Shown here piece by piece: positions 16,516 to 25,192 of a stretch of 64,000 nt of DNA. The stretch comes from Allopusillimonas sp048270225. GTDB taxonomy: Bacteria; Pseudomonadota; Gammaproteobacteria; Burkholderiales; Burkholderiaceae_B. Where the stretch lies: contig JBLWTG010000004.1 in the NCBI GenBank assembly GCA_048270225.1, forward strand, positions 248,001 through 312,000, written 5' to 3'. Both the position numbers and the translations under genes were made by a program. Below the pieces are notes generated by a model. The model was not told the DNA's origin. It ran no database searches and saw only the letters and a list, made by a program, of their open reading frames with translations. Position 1 is the stretch's first letter; the number at the start of each line of letters is the position of its first letter.

Positions 16516-17529
16516 ATGACATACATAAATAAACTGGAGCAGCGCAGAAAACAACGGACTGTTCTATCGTGTCTGGCGATGTCGCTGGTGGGTTTGTTCG
16601 GTAGCCAGGCGCTTGCAGAAAGCGTTGATGACTGGCCGCAAAGGCCCATCAGCCTGCTGGTCGGTTATGTGCCCGGCGGCACCACAGACAGCACGGCGCG
16701 CATCGTCGCCGAGCAGTTAACGGCGAAGCTGGGACAGGCCGTCGTCGTCGAAAACAAGGCGGGTGCGAACAGCAATATTGCCGCGGATTACGCAGCACGT
16801 GCAAAGCCCGACGGCTATACCCTGTTGGTTGCCACTGCGTCCAACGCCATCAATCCCAGCCTGCCTACCAAGGCGCGCTACAGCCTGGAAAAAAGCTTTG
16901 AGCCGGTTTCGTTCATTTGCAGTGTTCCGGACATTCTCGTGGTACCGCTTGATCCGCCTATCAAGACACTCAAGCAATACGCCGAGTATGTAAAACAGCA
17001 TCCCGGAAGCATGACGTTCGGCTCGCCAGGCATTGGTTCATCCGTGCATCTTGCGGGCGAACTCTTTCAGCAGGTTACCGGATCCGAAATGAGGCACGTG
17101 CCCTACCGAGGCAGCAGTGCGGCCGTCACTGATCTGATCAGCGGCAGAATCGGTTCGATGTTCGACAACCTGCCGACGGCTTTGGCACAGATTCGCGGCG
17201 GAAAGGTACGCCCTCTGGCCGTTGCAACGCTGGAGCGTACTCCCGCGCTGCCGGACGTTCCGACGTTTGACGAGTCCGGATACCCGGGGTTCGAAGCCTA
17301 TTCATGGACCAGCATTGTCGCGCCAGCGGGTACGCCGGCGCCCATAGTCAAAAAAATCAACCTCGCGATGAAGGAGATTCTTGCTGATCCGGAAACCCGG
17401 GAGCGGCTGGTTCAGTTGGGTACCGTACCCGTCTATATGACTACCGACAAATTTGGGGATTTCATCAAGAATGAGATAAGCAAATGGGCCGGTGTAGTGA
17501 AGAAGATCGATCCAAAAACCTTAGAGTGA
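16516..17529 (+). CDS. Bug-family tripartite tricarboxylate receptor (periplasmic)
   Basis: A 337-residue receptor with a Sec signal peptide (SCLAMSLVGLFGSQALA), the Bug signature WPQRPISLLVGYVPGG, VENKAGANSNIAADYAAR and FGSPGIGSSVHLAGELF. The ATG follows a strong TAGGAGGA. The CoA-transferase gene starts four bases after its stop, so the ligand is probably the acid activated by that enzyme. The lysine- and arginine-rich start (NKLEQRRKQR) is a long n-region but normal for Sec export. Confidence 0.9.
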   Translation: MTYINKLEQRRKQRTVLSCLAMSLVGLFGSQALAESVDDWPQRPISLLVGYVPGGTTDSTARIVAEQLTAKLGQAVVVENKAGANSNIAADYAARAKPDGYTLLVATASNAINPSLPTKARYSLEKSFEPVSFICSVPDILVVPLDPPIKTLKQYAEYVKQHPGSMTFGSPGIGSSVHLAGELFQQVTGSEMRHVPYRGSSAAVTDLISGRIGSMFDNLPTALAQIRGGKVRPLAVATLERTPALPDVPTFDESGYPGFEAYSWTSIVAPAGTPAPIVKKINLAMKEILADPETRERLVQLGTVPVYMTTDKFGDFIKNEISKWAGVVKKIDPKTLE

Positions 17530-17533
17530 TTTT

Positions 17534-18790
17534 ATGAACGAAGCATTGCAAGGCATTAAAGTGCTGGACCTGTCCAGGATTCTTGCAGGTCCCTGGTGCA
17601 CACAGCTGCTTGCGGATATGGGCGCGGACGTCATCAAGATCGAGCATCCAGATAAAGGAGACGATACGCGCCATCTCGGGCCTCCCTGGACGACCGATAC
17701 AAGCGGCGAGCAGGGGCCCGACGCAACTTACTTTGCGTCAACCAACCGCAGCAAGAAGTCGCTGGGTATTGATATTTCCAATCCCGAGGGCGCTGGCCTG
17801 ATCAAGGAGCTGGCTGCCAAATGTGATGTTTTCATAGAAAACTTCATGGTTGGCGGCCTGGCGAAATACGGCCTTGATTACGAAAGCATTCGGGAGGTGA
17901 ATCGGGAGATAATTTATTGCTCCATCACCGGATATGGACAAACCGGACCCTATGCAAGCCGTCCGGGCTACGACTTTGTGTTCCAGGCCGAAGGCGGTTT
18001 GATGAGCATCACGGGCGAGCGCGACGATCGGCCGGGCGGAGGGCCTCAGAAGGCGGGCATACCTCTGGTGGATCTGACAACAGGCCTGTATGCCTCCACG
18101 GCCATACTCGCCGCGCTCAACTATCGAAACGTGACGGGGTTAGGACAATATATCGATATGTCCTTGCTGGACTGCGTGGCGGCACTGGGCTCAAACCAGG
18201 GTACCTACCATCTGGTCAACAAGATCACCCCCCGCCGTTGGGGCAATGGCCATCCTTCTTTGGTGCCTTATCAGACCTTCGACACCAAGAACGGGCAGAT
18301 TGTTGTGGCGATTGCCAATGATGGGCAATGGCAGCGCTTTTGCGTGGCGATGAAGCGCGACGATCTTGCCCAGGACCCTCGATTCAAAACCGCCACGGGC
18401 CGCATAAACCATCGCGACGCCTTGCTGGCCGAGTCTGAGGCAACCATACGCGAGGGATCGTTCGAGCACTGGATGGAGTTGTTTACCGAGCTGAATATTC
18501 CTCACGGCAAGATCAACAACTACGAAGAGGTATTCAGGCATCCTCAGATCGTGCATCGCCAGATGGCGGTGGATGTCAAAAATGAAGACGACGATGCATC
18601 GGTCACCTTGATTGCCAATCCCATCAAGTTCAGCCGCACTCCTGTGCAGTACAGGCACGCACCTCCCCGGCTTGGGCGTCACACGAGGGAAACATTGATG
18701 GAGATGTTGGGATTGTCCGATGCCGACATTGAAGCGCTAGGCCAGCGCAAAGTGATCTGCGACGGCCTGGCGGCTACCGCTCAACAATAG
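17534..18790 (+). CDS. CaiB/BaiF family III CoA-transferase
   Basis: A 418-residue CoA-transferase with the family motifs IKVLDLSRILAGPWC, the substrate/CoA region STNRSKKSLGIDI and the catalytic Asp at about 180 in IPLVDLTTGLYA. It resembles the succinyl-CoA- or formyl-CoA-type transferases in length. It closely parallels the CoA-transferase at 9200 (shared LSRILAGPWC and IEHP...GDDTR motifs), so the divergent operons may handle chemically related acids. It is preceded by the Bug receptor and followed by two crotonases in one operon. Confidence 0.92.
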   Translation: MNEALQGIKVLDLSRILAGPWCTQLLADMGADVIKIEHPDKGDDTRHLGPPWTTDTSGEQGPDATYFASTNRSKKSLGIDISNPEGAGLIKELAAKCDVFIENFMVGGLAKYGLDYESIREVNREIIYCSITGYGQTGPYASRPGYDFVFQAEGGLMSITGERDDRPGGGPQKAGIPLVDLTTGLYASTAILAALNYRNVTGLGQYIDMSLLDCVAALGSNQGTYHLVNKITPRRWGNGHPSLVPYQTFDTKNGQIVVAIANDGQWQRFCVAMKRDDLAQDPRFKTATGRINHRDALLAESEATIREGSFEHWMELFTELNIPHGKINNYEEVFRHPQIVHRQMAVDVKNEDDDASVTLIANPIKFSRTPVQYRHAPPRLGRHTRETLMEMLGLSDADIEALGQRKVICDGLAATAQQ

Positions 18791-18815
18791 TGAACACTGC
18801 GATACAGGTATATAT

Positions 18816-19547
18816 ATGATTGATTCAACACTCGAACACGACATTCTTGAGATTCGCATAAATCGGCCGGAAAGCAAGAACGCGCTGAGCCACAGCATGT
18901 ACGACGAGCTGGCTGAGCTATTACGTCAGCATGGCACGGGCGAGACATGCAAGGCTATCGTTTTCTATGGCGCGGGCGACTGCTTCACGGCCGGCGCCGA
19001 CCTCAAGGATTTTCAGAAAAAGCGCGGGCCCGGCGATTCGCCTGCCGTCAAGTTTCTGCGTGCGCTCAGCGCTGTGCAGGTACCTCTGGTGGCTGCGGTG
19101 GAGGGATTTGCCATCGGCATAGGCACCACACTGCTCCAGCATTTCGATTTTGTCTACGCAACGCCCGCTACGCGATTCCGTTTGCCCTTCATCGCGCTGG
19201 GCTTGTGCCCGGAAGGCGGTTCCTCCTTGCTGCTGGAGCGGCTGGTAGGCCGCCGCAAGGCCACGGATTGGCTGTTGTCCTGCAGGTTCTTCAATGGCCA
19301 GGAAGCCTTCGAGGCCGGGTTCATTACGGAACTGGCGCAGCCTGGAGAAACACTGGCCAAGGCGCGCGAAACGGCGGCGTCCCTGGCCAAACTGCCCAAG
19401 GGCTCCATCAAACTCACAAAAGCGATGATGAAGAAATGGTCCGAGCCCGAATTGCAGGACGCATTCGATGACGAGGTGGCCATGTATGCCAGATGTCTCG
19501 CCACTGAGGAAACCCAAGCCCAGATTCAGGCAATGCGCAGCCGCTAG
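18816..19547 (+). CDS. Enoyl-CoA hydratase/isomerase (ECI-like crotonase)
   Basis: A 243-residue crotonase-fold protein with oxyanion regions DCFTAGADLKDF and GFAIGIGTTLLQHFD. The site LGLCPEGGSSLLL matches the PEGxSS motif of delta3,delta2-enoyl-CoA isomerases (ECI2/PECI), in which the Glu is the isomerase base; the normal first hydratase Glu is Thr here. It is therefore more likely a double-bond isomerase than a hydratase. It precedes a second crotonase of a different subtype, a division that would suit an unsaturated acyl-CoA. Confidence 0.82.
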   Translation: MIDSTLEHDILEIRINRPESKNALSHSMYDELAELLRQHGTGETCKAIVFYGAGDCFTAGADLKDFQKKRGPGDSPAVKFLRALSAVQVPLVAAVEGFAIGIGTTLLQHFDFVYATPATRFRLPFIALGLCPEGGSSLLLERLVGRRKATDWLLSCRFFNGQEAFEAGFITELAQPGETLAKARETAASLAKLPKGSIKLTKAMMKKWSEPELQDAFDDEVAMYARCLATEETQAQIQAMRSR

Positions 19548-19614
19548 ACCACAGCGCCTGGACCCATTCCTGCTTGAAAAAATGTGTCAATCAATTGAAG
19601 AAACAACATTACTT

Positions 19615-20391
19615 ATGTCTATAGACCCAACCGAGGCAATCACCGTTGAAACCATAGGCCAGGTCGCGGTCGTTACATACAACCGCAAAGGCAGTCGCAA
19701 TGCCTTGTCGCTGGGCGCCATCAAGGAACTGACCCGTATCGCTCAATCCTTCAAGGATGTGGCCAATGTTTCCTGCGTCATACTGACTGGCAGTAAAACC
19801 GAGTTCTCTGCGGGCGTCGACCTGAAAGAGCCGGCCAGATGGGACATCGATCATCTTAACCTTGACGAGCTGCGCATTCTTTCTTCCTGGGGGCCTCGTA
19901 TGTGCAAGGCCTGGGAAGAAATTCCTCAGCTCACCATTGCCGCAGTAGAGGGGCTGAATATAGGAGGAGGTGTGGCGCTTGCGGTGAGCTGTGACTGGCG
20001 CGTCGTGGGGCGCAGCGGATACTTTCTTGTGCCGGAGGCACAGATAGGCATACCTATGGGATGGCAAACCATTCCGCGCCTCAATACGCTGGTGGGTGGC
20101 TCACGCACCAAGCAGATCATCCTGCTGGGCCAGAAAATCGACAGCCAGACCGCGCTGGACTGGGGCCTGGCCGATTGGGTCGCGGAAGACGGATGCGCCG
20201 TGGAAAAGGCGATGGAAGTCGCGCGTAGCGTGGGCAAGACAACCGACGCCATCGTGAAGATGACCAAGCAGGCGGTCAACGCGCATAACCACGCCTTGAG
20301 TCAAGTGGCCAGCTATATGGATCTGGATCAGGTGCTGATGTGCAGCCAGGGGCCCGAGGCGCGCGCCTCGAGGTCGAAATTCAAGAACTGA
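19615..20391 (+). CDS. Enoyl-CoA hydratase/isomerase family protein
   Basis: A 258-residue crotonase with GSKTEFSAGVDLKEP and GLNIGGGVALAVSCDWR as the oxyanion-hole segments. The first Glu position is Ala (GGVALAV) but the second Glu is kept in VPEAQIGIPMG. Such half-sites occur in hydratases with altered chemistry and in decarboxylase- or lyase-like crotonases. The start is uncertain: ATG at 19615 fits the homologous region, an ATG at 19582 and a longer frame overlapping the previous gene are possible, and no strong ribosome site exists for any. Confidence 0.78.
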   Translation: MSIDPTEAITVETIGQVAVVTYNRKGSRNALSLGAIKELTRIAQSFKDVANVSCVILTGSKTEFSAGVDLKEPARWDIDHLNLDELRILSSWGPRMCKAWEEIPQLTIAAVEGLNIGGGVALAVSCDWRVVGRSGYFLVPEAQIGIPMGWQTIPRLNTLVGGSRTKQIILLGQKIDSQTALDWGLADWVAEDGCAVEKAMEVARSVGKTTDAIVKMTKQAVNAHNHALSQVASYMDLDQVLMCSQGPEARASRSKFKN

Positions 20392-20396
20392 TGGTG

Positions 20397-20415
20397 CAAG
20401 GCGCAACGCGCCTTG
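20397..20415 (+). terminator. Strong stem-loop between crotonase and VOC genes
   Basis: CAAGGCGC at 20397-20404 and GCGCCTTG at 20408-20415 form a perfect 8-bp GC-rich stem with an AAC loop, starting 6 bases after the crotonase stop. TTCGCAGCTCATCTTTC follows, only moderately U-rich. It may partially terminate the operon or protect the upstream mRNA, which would lower expression of the VOC gene. Confidence 0.5.
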
Positions 20416-20452
20416 TTCGCAGCTCATCTTTCATGAAAATATAGGATTATTT

Positions 20453-21325
20453 ATGTTCAATGCTGTGGATCGTATTCTGGTCGCCGTGCGCGATCTGGAT
20501 AATGCGGAAGCCAATTATCGCAATGTATTGGGCGCGACGGTTGTCGGCGATGTTGACAGCGCTCATCTGAACTGCCGCATTCGCCGCATGGCGGTGGGCG
20601 TGAGCGAAGTCGAGCTATGCACGCCCTTGGGGCCAGGGCTTGTGCAGACGCGGCTGGATCAGTTTGGCGAGGGCCTGTTGTTTGGAGGCGTCACCACCGG
20701 CAACCTGGATGGCTTCGCTGCATTGCTGGACAGCAAGGGCATAGCCTATGTAGAGGCTGATGGCCGCATCTACCCTGATCAAGACAAACTCTATGGCCTG
20801 CCGCTGGCCGTCAGCGCCTCACCTGTGTCGCCACCTGTCCGCGCAGGCGGGCCGGTGGAGTTTCTTTATGAATTGACCATGGTACTGAAATCAAACTGGC
20901 GGGACGTTGCGCAGTGCTACGCTGACTCTTTGGGGCTTGATCGGAAGAACGAAGTCGATATCACGTTCGCGCGTTTTGGCTATGAGGGTACGCTGATGAA
21001 GTTCCATCCAGACCATCTCGACCGCATTGAGCTATCCGAAGCGCATGACCCCGCTTTTCCCATGGGGCGTTTTTCCGCCAAGCGCGGCGATGCGTTTTAT
21101 ATGTGCTACGTTCAAACCGACGACCTGGCCGACATCATCGCCCGCCTGGAACGTCACGGCCACCGCTGGACGCGGCGTACCGATACGCCTGTGGAACAGG
21201 ATGGCCTGTGGATCAATCCCAGTGCCCTGAATGGTGTGCTGATGGGGGTTTCACGCAGTTCCCTGGCCTGGGGATGGTCGGGCAAGCCTGAACTGGTGCA
21301 GGCGGTGGCGGAGCAGGGCGCCTGA
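20453..21325 (+). CDS. VOC-superfamily (glyoxalase/dioxygenase-fold) two-domain protein
   Basis: A 290-residue protein with two VOC modules: residues 1-130 starting FNAVDRILVAVRDLDNAEANY, and 140-270 with LYELTMVLKSNWRDVAQCYADSLGL and GDAFYMCYVQTDDLADIIARL. Several His and Glu residues that could bind metal are present, but the ligand set cannot be assigned safely. Family reactions include epimerisation of CoA esters, glyoxalase and ring-cleaving dioxygenase. AGGATT lies upstream. It ends the + strand operon and converges with an IclR gene. Confidence 0.75.
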   Translation: MFNAVDRILVAVRDLDNAEANYRNVLGATVVGDVDSAHLNCRIRRMAVGVSEVELCTPLGPGLVQTRLDQFGEGLLFGGVTTGNLDGFAALLDSKGIAYVEADGRIYPDQDKLYGLPLAVSASPVSPPVRAGGPVEFLYELTMVLKSNWRDVAQCYADSLGLDRKNEVDITFARFGYEGTLMKFHPDHLDRIELSEAHDPAFPMGRFSAKRGDAFYMCYVQTDDLADIIARLERHGHRWTRRTDTPVEQDGLWINPSALNGVLMGVSRSSLAWGWSGKPELVQAVAEQGA

Positions 21326-21364
21326 AGCCCGACGCGCTGTCACTGAGTTTCAAAGCAGGGCTTC

Positions 21365-21378
21365 GGCCGGATCCGGCC
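21365..21378. terminator. GC-rich palindrome between convergent genes
   Basis: GGCCGGATCCGGCC at 21365-21378 is a perfect 14-base palindrome between the VOC gene (+) and the IclR gene (-). It could act as a short bidirectional terminator, but there is no U-run and the loop would cost base pairs. Confidence 0.3.
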
Positions 21379-21384
21379 AGGGCC

Positions 21385-22158
21385 CTACAGCATTGTCGAC
21401 AGCTTTTTTGCCAGTTCCTTCATGATATCCAGGTACATGGCAGGCAGTTCGTCGGCGGAAACATATTTTGAGTTGACCGTCACGCTGAGCGCCGCAGGGG
21501 GGTGGGCGGCTCCCATGTCTACCGGTATGGCAATGGCCGAAAGGCCAAGGTCCAGCTCCTGGTCAACCACCGCATAACCGTCTTCTTTCACCCGTGCAAG
21601 AATTTCCCGGATTTCTTCCTTGTCCGTTATCGTGAACTGCGTGAAAGGGCGTAGCGCATATTTTTGCAGATAATCATCCTGTTGTTCGGCGCTGAGTCCG
21701 GCAAGCAGCACGCGTCCGATCGAGGTGCAGTATGCCGGCAGCCGGCTGCCCAGGCCTATGGTTTTCTGGATCAAACGCTTGCTTTGAAAGCGGGCAAGAT
21801 AGACCACCTCTCTGTCGCTCAGGATGCCCAGGGCGCAATTCGTATAGATCGTATTGCCTAGCTGATCCAGGTACGGCTGGCTTCTTTCCACCATGCTGGA
21901 TGACGAAAAATAAGCATGTCCCAGCTGAAGAATGGTGGGGTCGAGCGCAAATCTGTTTTGATCTGCATTGACCATGCCAAGCCGTGACAGGGTATAAAGA
22001 CATCGCCGGACGACGGACTTGTCCAGTTTGGTAAGCCTGGACAGATCAGCGATGGTCATGGGTATCTTGCGGTCGGAGAACGCCGAGATGACCAGCAGTC
22101 CGCGCGCCAGGGATCGCATGAAATTGGGATCGCCCTTGAATTCCTCAAAGTCATTCAT
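21385..22158 (-). CDS. IclR-family transcriptional regulator
   Basis: A 257-residue regulator with an N-terminal winged helix (SLARGLLVISAFSD then IADLSRLTKLDKSVVRRCLYTL) and a C-terminal effector domain with LPAYCTSIGRVLLAG and DLGLSAIAIPVDM. These motifs place it near the PcaR/PobR/CatR branch of IclR proteins, which bind aromatic-acid-derived ligands. It is transcribed towards the upstream VOC operon and diverges from the Bug/3-oxoacid CoA-transferase operon at 22416, which is the likeliest target. It is a paralogue of the IclR gene at 26395 (both have a GDP-F N-terminus). Confidence 0.9.
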   Translation of the reverse strand: MNDFEEFKGDPNFMRSLARGLLVISAFSDRKIPMTIADLSRLTKLDKSVVRRCLYTLSRLGMVNADQNRFALDPTILQLGHAYFSSSSMVERSQPYLDQLGNTIYTNCALGILSDREVVYLARFQSKRLIQKTIGLGSRLPAYCTSIGRVLLAGLSAEQQDDYLQKYALRPFTQFTITDKEEIREILARVKEDGYAVVDQELDLGLSAIAIPVDMGAAHPPAALSVTVNSKYVSADELPAMYLDIMKELAKKLSTML

Positions 22159-22328
22159 ACAATAAAATGGCGGTAAACGTGATCATGGTGCTGTCTCAAG
22201 TGCAAAAATATTCTAATAGTTGATCCAAGCACACTAGTATAGGTGAAGCGGCCCGCAACGCTTTCATCTCTCGCCTGATGGCAGTCGGGCCTGTGGGGTT
22301 GCCACAAATCTGATCTTTTGCCCCCGCG

Positions 22329-22347
22329 CGTTCTGAATATCGAAACA
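22329..22347. promoter_or_regulatory. Candidate IclR operator upstream of the Bug gene
   Basis: The 19-base segment here ends in CGAAACA, identical to the right arm of the perfect palindrome found before the paralogous IclR gene at 27235-27253; the left arm matches only in part (GTT and G). It lies 69 bases before the Bug start in the divergent IclR/Bug gap, a normal distance for an IclR site. Confidence 0.35.
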
Positions 22348-22415
22348 GTCGTTGACCATATTCATGGCAGGTATAGATTGTCATCTCTTCCCAGAATTTT
22401 CCCCGGAGACATCAA

Positions 22416-23402
22416 ATGCGGCATTTCCTGAGCCTGGCATTGGCCTGTAGCCTCACGCTTCCTTTTGCATCGCAGGCGGCAGACCAGGCAGCATCATCGT
22501 ATCCCGATAAACCTATCAAGTTTGTCGTGCCTTATCCTCCTGGCGGACTGGGCGACACATTTTCTCGTGCGCTGGCACGCGGTTTGAATGACAAGCTCGG
22601 GCAGCCCATTATTGTCGAGAACAAGCCGGGTGCCAGCCAGCTCATTGGCGCGGAGCAGGTGCTGCGTTCGCCCGCCGATGGATACACGCTCTTTCTTGGC
22701 TCCATGACCAGCCTTGCAACAAACCTGGGCTCCTACAAGAAGCTGTCCTACGATCCGCTCAAGGATTTCGCGCCCGTCAGCCGCCTGTTCTCCACGCCGC
22801 TCTATCTGGCAGTCAATGCCGAGATGCCCGCAAAAACCGTCAAGGAACTGGTCGACATGGCCAAAGCCAAGCCGGGCGATCTGTCCTACGCTTCGCTGGG
22901 GCTGGGCGGCAGCCTGCACCTGGCCGGGGAACTGTTTTCCAAGGCCGCGGACATCAGCTTGCTGCATGTTCCCTACAAAGGCAGCGTACCTGCCATCACC
23001 GATGTCATGAGCGGCGTTGTCACCATGATTTTCGACGGCGGCTCCACAGTGGCTCCGCAAGTGAAGGCAGGCAAACTGCGCGCGCTTGCCGTCACCGGAG
23101 ACAAGCGCTCCTCCATTGATGGATTGCAAGATGTGCCCAGCATGGCAGAAGCCGGCTATCCGTCCGTCGATGTCGGGGTGTGGTGGGGCCTGGCCGTGCG
23201 CTCAGGTACGCCTGAGCCCATTGTGGAGCGTCTCTCCAAAGCAGTGAATGCCGTCATCTCGGATCCTGCCTTCATCAACTCGCTGAGCAGCACAGGCATA
23301 GAGATCCATGGCAGCACGCCCGAGGAATTTGGCGTGTTCATGCAGAGCGAAGCAAAGCGCTGGCCCGAGTTCATGCGTCATATCGGCGTGGTGCCCCAGT
23401 AA
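22416..23402 (+). CDS. Bug-family tripartite tricarboxylate receptor (periplasmic)
   Basis: A 328-residue receptor with signal peptide (LSLALACSLTLPFASQA), the signature YPDKPIKFVVPYPPGG, VENKPGASQLIGAEQV and the motif SLGLGGSLHLAGELF. GGAGACATCAA precedes the ATG. It leads the operon encoding a two-subunit CoA-transferase and a DUF35/thiolase-fold pair, so the captured solute is probably a 3-oxo acid or a precursor of one (inference). The intergenic region to the divergent IclR gene is 257 bases. Confidence 0.9.
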   Translation: MRHFLSLALACSLTLPFASQAADQAASSYPDKPIKFVVPYPPGGLGDTFSRALARGLNDKLGQPIIVENKPGASQLIGAEQVLRSPADGYTLFLGSMTSLATNLGSYKKLSYDPLKDFAPVSRLFSTPLYLAVNAEMPAKTVKELVDMAKAKPGDLSYASLGLGGSLHLAGELFSKAADISLLHVPYKGSVPAITDVMSGVVTMIFDGGSTVAPQVKAGKLRALAVTGDKRSSIDGLQDVPSMAEAGYPSVDVGVWWGLAVRSGTPEPIVERLSKAVNAVISDPAFINSLSSTGIEIHGSTPEEFGVFMQSEAKRWPEFMRHIGVVPQ

Positions 23403-23411
23403 GGTAGAGCA

Positions 23412-24101
23412 ATGCTGAATCGTATACACGCCTCCGTCGGGCAGGCCCTCGAGGGCATACACGACGGGGCGACCATACTCGTCGGGGGATTCGGCGGCGC
23501 CGGTCTTCCATTCGAGCTGGTTCACGCCCTGATCGACCAGGGAGCCAGGAACCTTACCATTGTGAACAATAACTCCGGTACGGGCACGGACGGGCTGGCG
23601 GCGCTGGTGGACGCGGGTCGCGTCAGCAAAATGATCTGCTCCTTTCCCCGGGCGGCTGATCCTCGCAGCGATCCGAATATTTTCCAGCGCTGGTATCAGG
23701 CCGGAAAAGTCGAGCTTGAAGTGGTGCCTCAGGGGACTATTGTCGAACGGCTGCGTGCCGCAGGCGCCGGCATCGGTGGGTTTTATACCCGTGTCGGCGC
23801 AGGCACGGTCATGGCACAAGGCAAGGAAGTGCGGGAGATCAACGGCCAGGAATATGTCCTTGAGCAGCCGCTGCATGGCGACTTTGCCCTGATCAAGGGT
23901 CTGCGTGCGGACCGCTGGGGCAACCTCCTTTATCGGAAGGCCGCACGCAACTTCAACCCGGTAATGGCCATGGCTGCAAAGACCACCATCGCCCAGGTCA
24001 GCGAAGTCGTGGCGCTTGGCGAGCTCGATCCCGAGCACATTGTCACCCCTGGTATTTTTGTTCATCGCGTCGTGCAGATCACGCCGGAAGCAAGGAGCTG
24101 A
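23412..24101 (+). CDS. 3-oxoacid CoA-transferase, subunit A
   Basis: A 229-residue family I CoA-transferase alpha subunit, matching PcaI/ScoA in length. Signature GATILVGGFGGAGLPFELV is the glycine-rich CoA-site loop, followed by NNNSGTGTDGL and GAGIGGFYTRVGAGT. Subunit B follows after two bases. The pair moves CoA from succinyl- or acetyl-CoA onto a 3-oxoacid such as 3-oxoadipate or acetoacetate. The exact acid cannot be read from sequence. Confidence 0.92.
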   Translation: MLNRIHASVGQALEGIHDGATILVGGFGGAGLPFELVHALIDQGARNLTIVNNNSGTGTDGLAALVDAGRVSKMICSFPRAADPRSDPNIFQRWYQAGKVELEVVPQGTIVERLRAAGAGIGGFYTRVGAGTVMAQGKEVREINGQEYVLEQPLHGDFALIKGLRADRWGNLLYRKAARNFNPVMAMAAKTTIAQVSEVVALGELDPEHIVTPGIFVHRVVQITPEARS

Positions 24102-24103
24102 GC

Positions 24104-24802
24104 ATGTCCCCGACCTTAATTCAAGGGTATAGCCGCACACAGCTTGCCGCCCGCGTGGCCCGCGACATCGAAGACGGCTGGTATGTAAACCTGGGGATAG
24201 GTACGCCCGAGAAGGTGGCCAACTATATTCCCAGCGACAAGGAAATCATTCTTCACAGCGAGAATGGCATCCTGGGCATGGGGGAAACCGTCGCCGATCC
24301 CCTGCAGGCCGACTGGGACCTGATCAACGCCGGCAAGCGGCCTATCGCACTGCGCCAGGGTGGATCGTTTTTCGATCATGTCACCTCATTCAGCATGATG
24401 CGCGGCGGCCACCTGGATTTGTGTCTGCTGGGCGCCTATCAGGTATCGTCGCAGGGCGATCTGGCCAACTGGTGGACGGGCGGGCAGGCTGAAATGCCGG
24501 CCGTTGGCGGTGCCATGGATCTGGTCACCGGTGCGCGCCGGCTCTATGTGATGATGGATCATGTCAGCAAGAAAGGTGAGCCCAAAATCGTCAGCGAATG
24601 CACCTATCCGTTGACCGGCAAAAAAGTCGTCGACCGCATCTATACCAATCTTGCGGTGATCGATGTGACGGACGAAGGCCTGCTGGTGCGCGAAATGGTG
24701 GACTCGATCTCTTTCGATACGCTTGCGCAATGGACTCAGGCCACAATTACGCCCGCCGCGGACATGCGCATGGTTGCAATAGAAGCTGGGGAAATGGCAT
24801 GA
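24104..24802 (+). CDS. 3-oxoacid CoA-transferase, subunit B
   Basis: A 232-residue beta subunit with the catalytic Glu in the conserved HSENGILGMG motif, which forms the glutamyl-CoA intermediate, plus YVNLGIGTPEKVANYIP. Length matches PcaJ/ScoB (about 215). Its stop overlaps the ATG of the DUF35 gene (ATGA), so the transferase and the Zn-ribbon protein are translationally coupled. Confidence 0.92.
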   Translation: MSPTLIQGYSRTQLAARVARDIEDGWYVNLGIGTPEKVANYIPSDKEIILHSENGILGMGETVADPLQADWDLINAGKRPIALRQGGSFFDHVTSFSMMRGGHLDLCLLGAYQVSSQGDLANWWTGGQAEMPAVGGAMDLVTGARRLYVMMDHVSKKGEPKIVSECTYPLTGKKVVDRIYTNLAVIDVTDEGLLVREMVDSISFDTLAQWTQATITPAADMRMVAIEAGEMA

Positions 24803-25191
24803 GCGCACATCAGGGTGCGATGCCTGCTGCTGGCGCAGAGGAAAGCTATTTCGGCTTTCTGCGGGCTGGCGTATGGAAAATCCAGCAGTGCACAGCGTGC
24901 AGCCAATGGGTTTTCTATCCCCGCGAATACTGTCCGCACTGTCAATCGCCTGAGCTGACATGGCAGGAGCCATGCGGCCTGGGTACGGTGTATTCGATGA
25001 GCCGGGTTGCGTCCAAGGATGGCAACGGGCCCATGATTCTGCTGGTGGATCTGGACGAAGGCGTGCGCATCATGGGCGGTGCTGTCGATGGTAGCGATGA
25101 GAACCTGGCGATAGGCGCACGTGTTTCGGCACGGCTGGACAACAGCGAAGCGGAAAGCCGCATTTTATTTGCATCGGTGCGTGGTGGGTAG
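24799..25191 (+). CDS. DUF35 Zn-ribbon/OB-fold protein
   Basis: A 130-residue protein with a rubredoxin-like Zn ribbon (Cys31, Cys34, Cys45, Cys48 in CTAC...CPHC) followed by an OB-fold (GTVYSMSRVASKDG, MILLVDLDEGVRIMGG). DUF35 proteins partner thiolase-superfamily proteins: they are the acyl-CoA-binding subunit of Ltp2-type retro-aldolases and the linker in the archaeal thiolase/HMG-CoA synthase complex. The start is ATGA-overlapped with subunit B and the thiolase-fold gene begins one base after the stop, exactly the expected pairing. Confidence 0.87.
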   Translation: MSAHQGAMPAAGAEESYFGFLRAGVWKIQQCTACSQWVFYPREYCPHCQSPELTWQEPCGLGTVYSMSRVASKDGNGPMILLVDLDEGVRIMGGAVDGSDENLAIGARVSARLDNSEAESRILFASVRGG

Positions 25192-25192
25192 C

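Noticed and set aside
19468..19615. N-terminal extension of the second crotonase overlapping the first
   Set aside because: The added residues are basic and unlike any crotonase N-terminus; homology starts after 19615.
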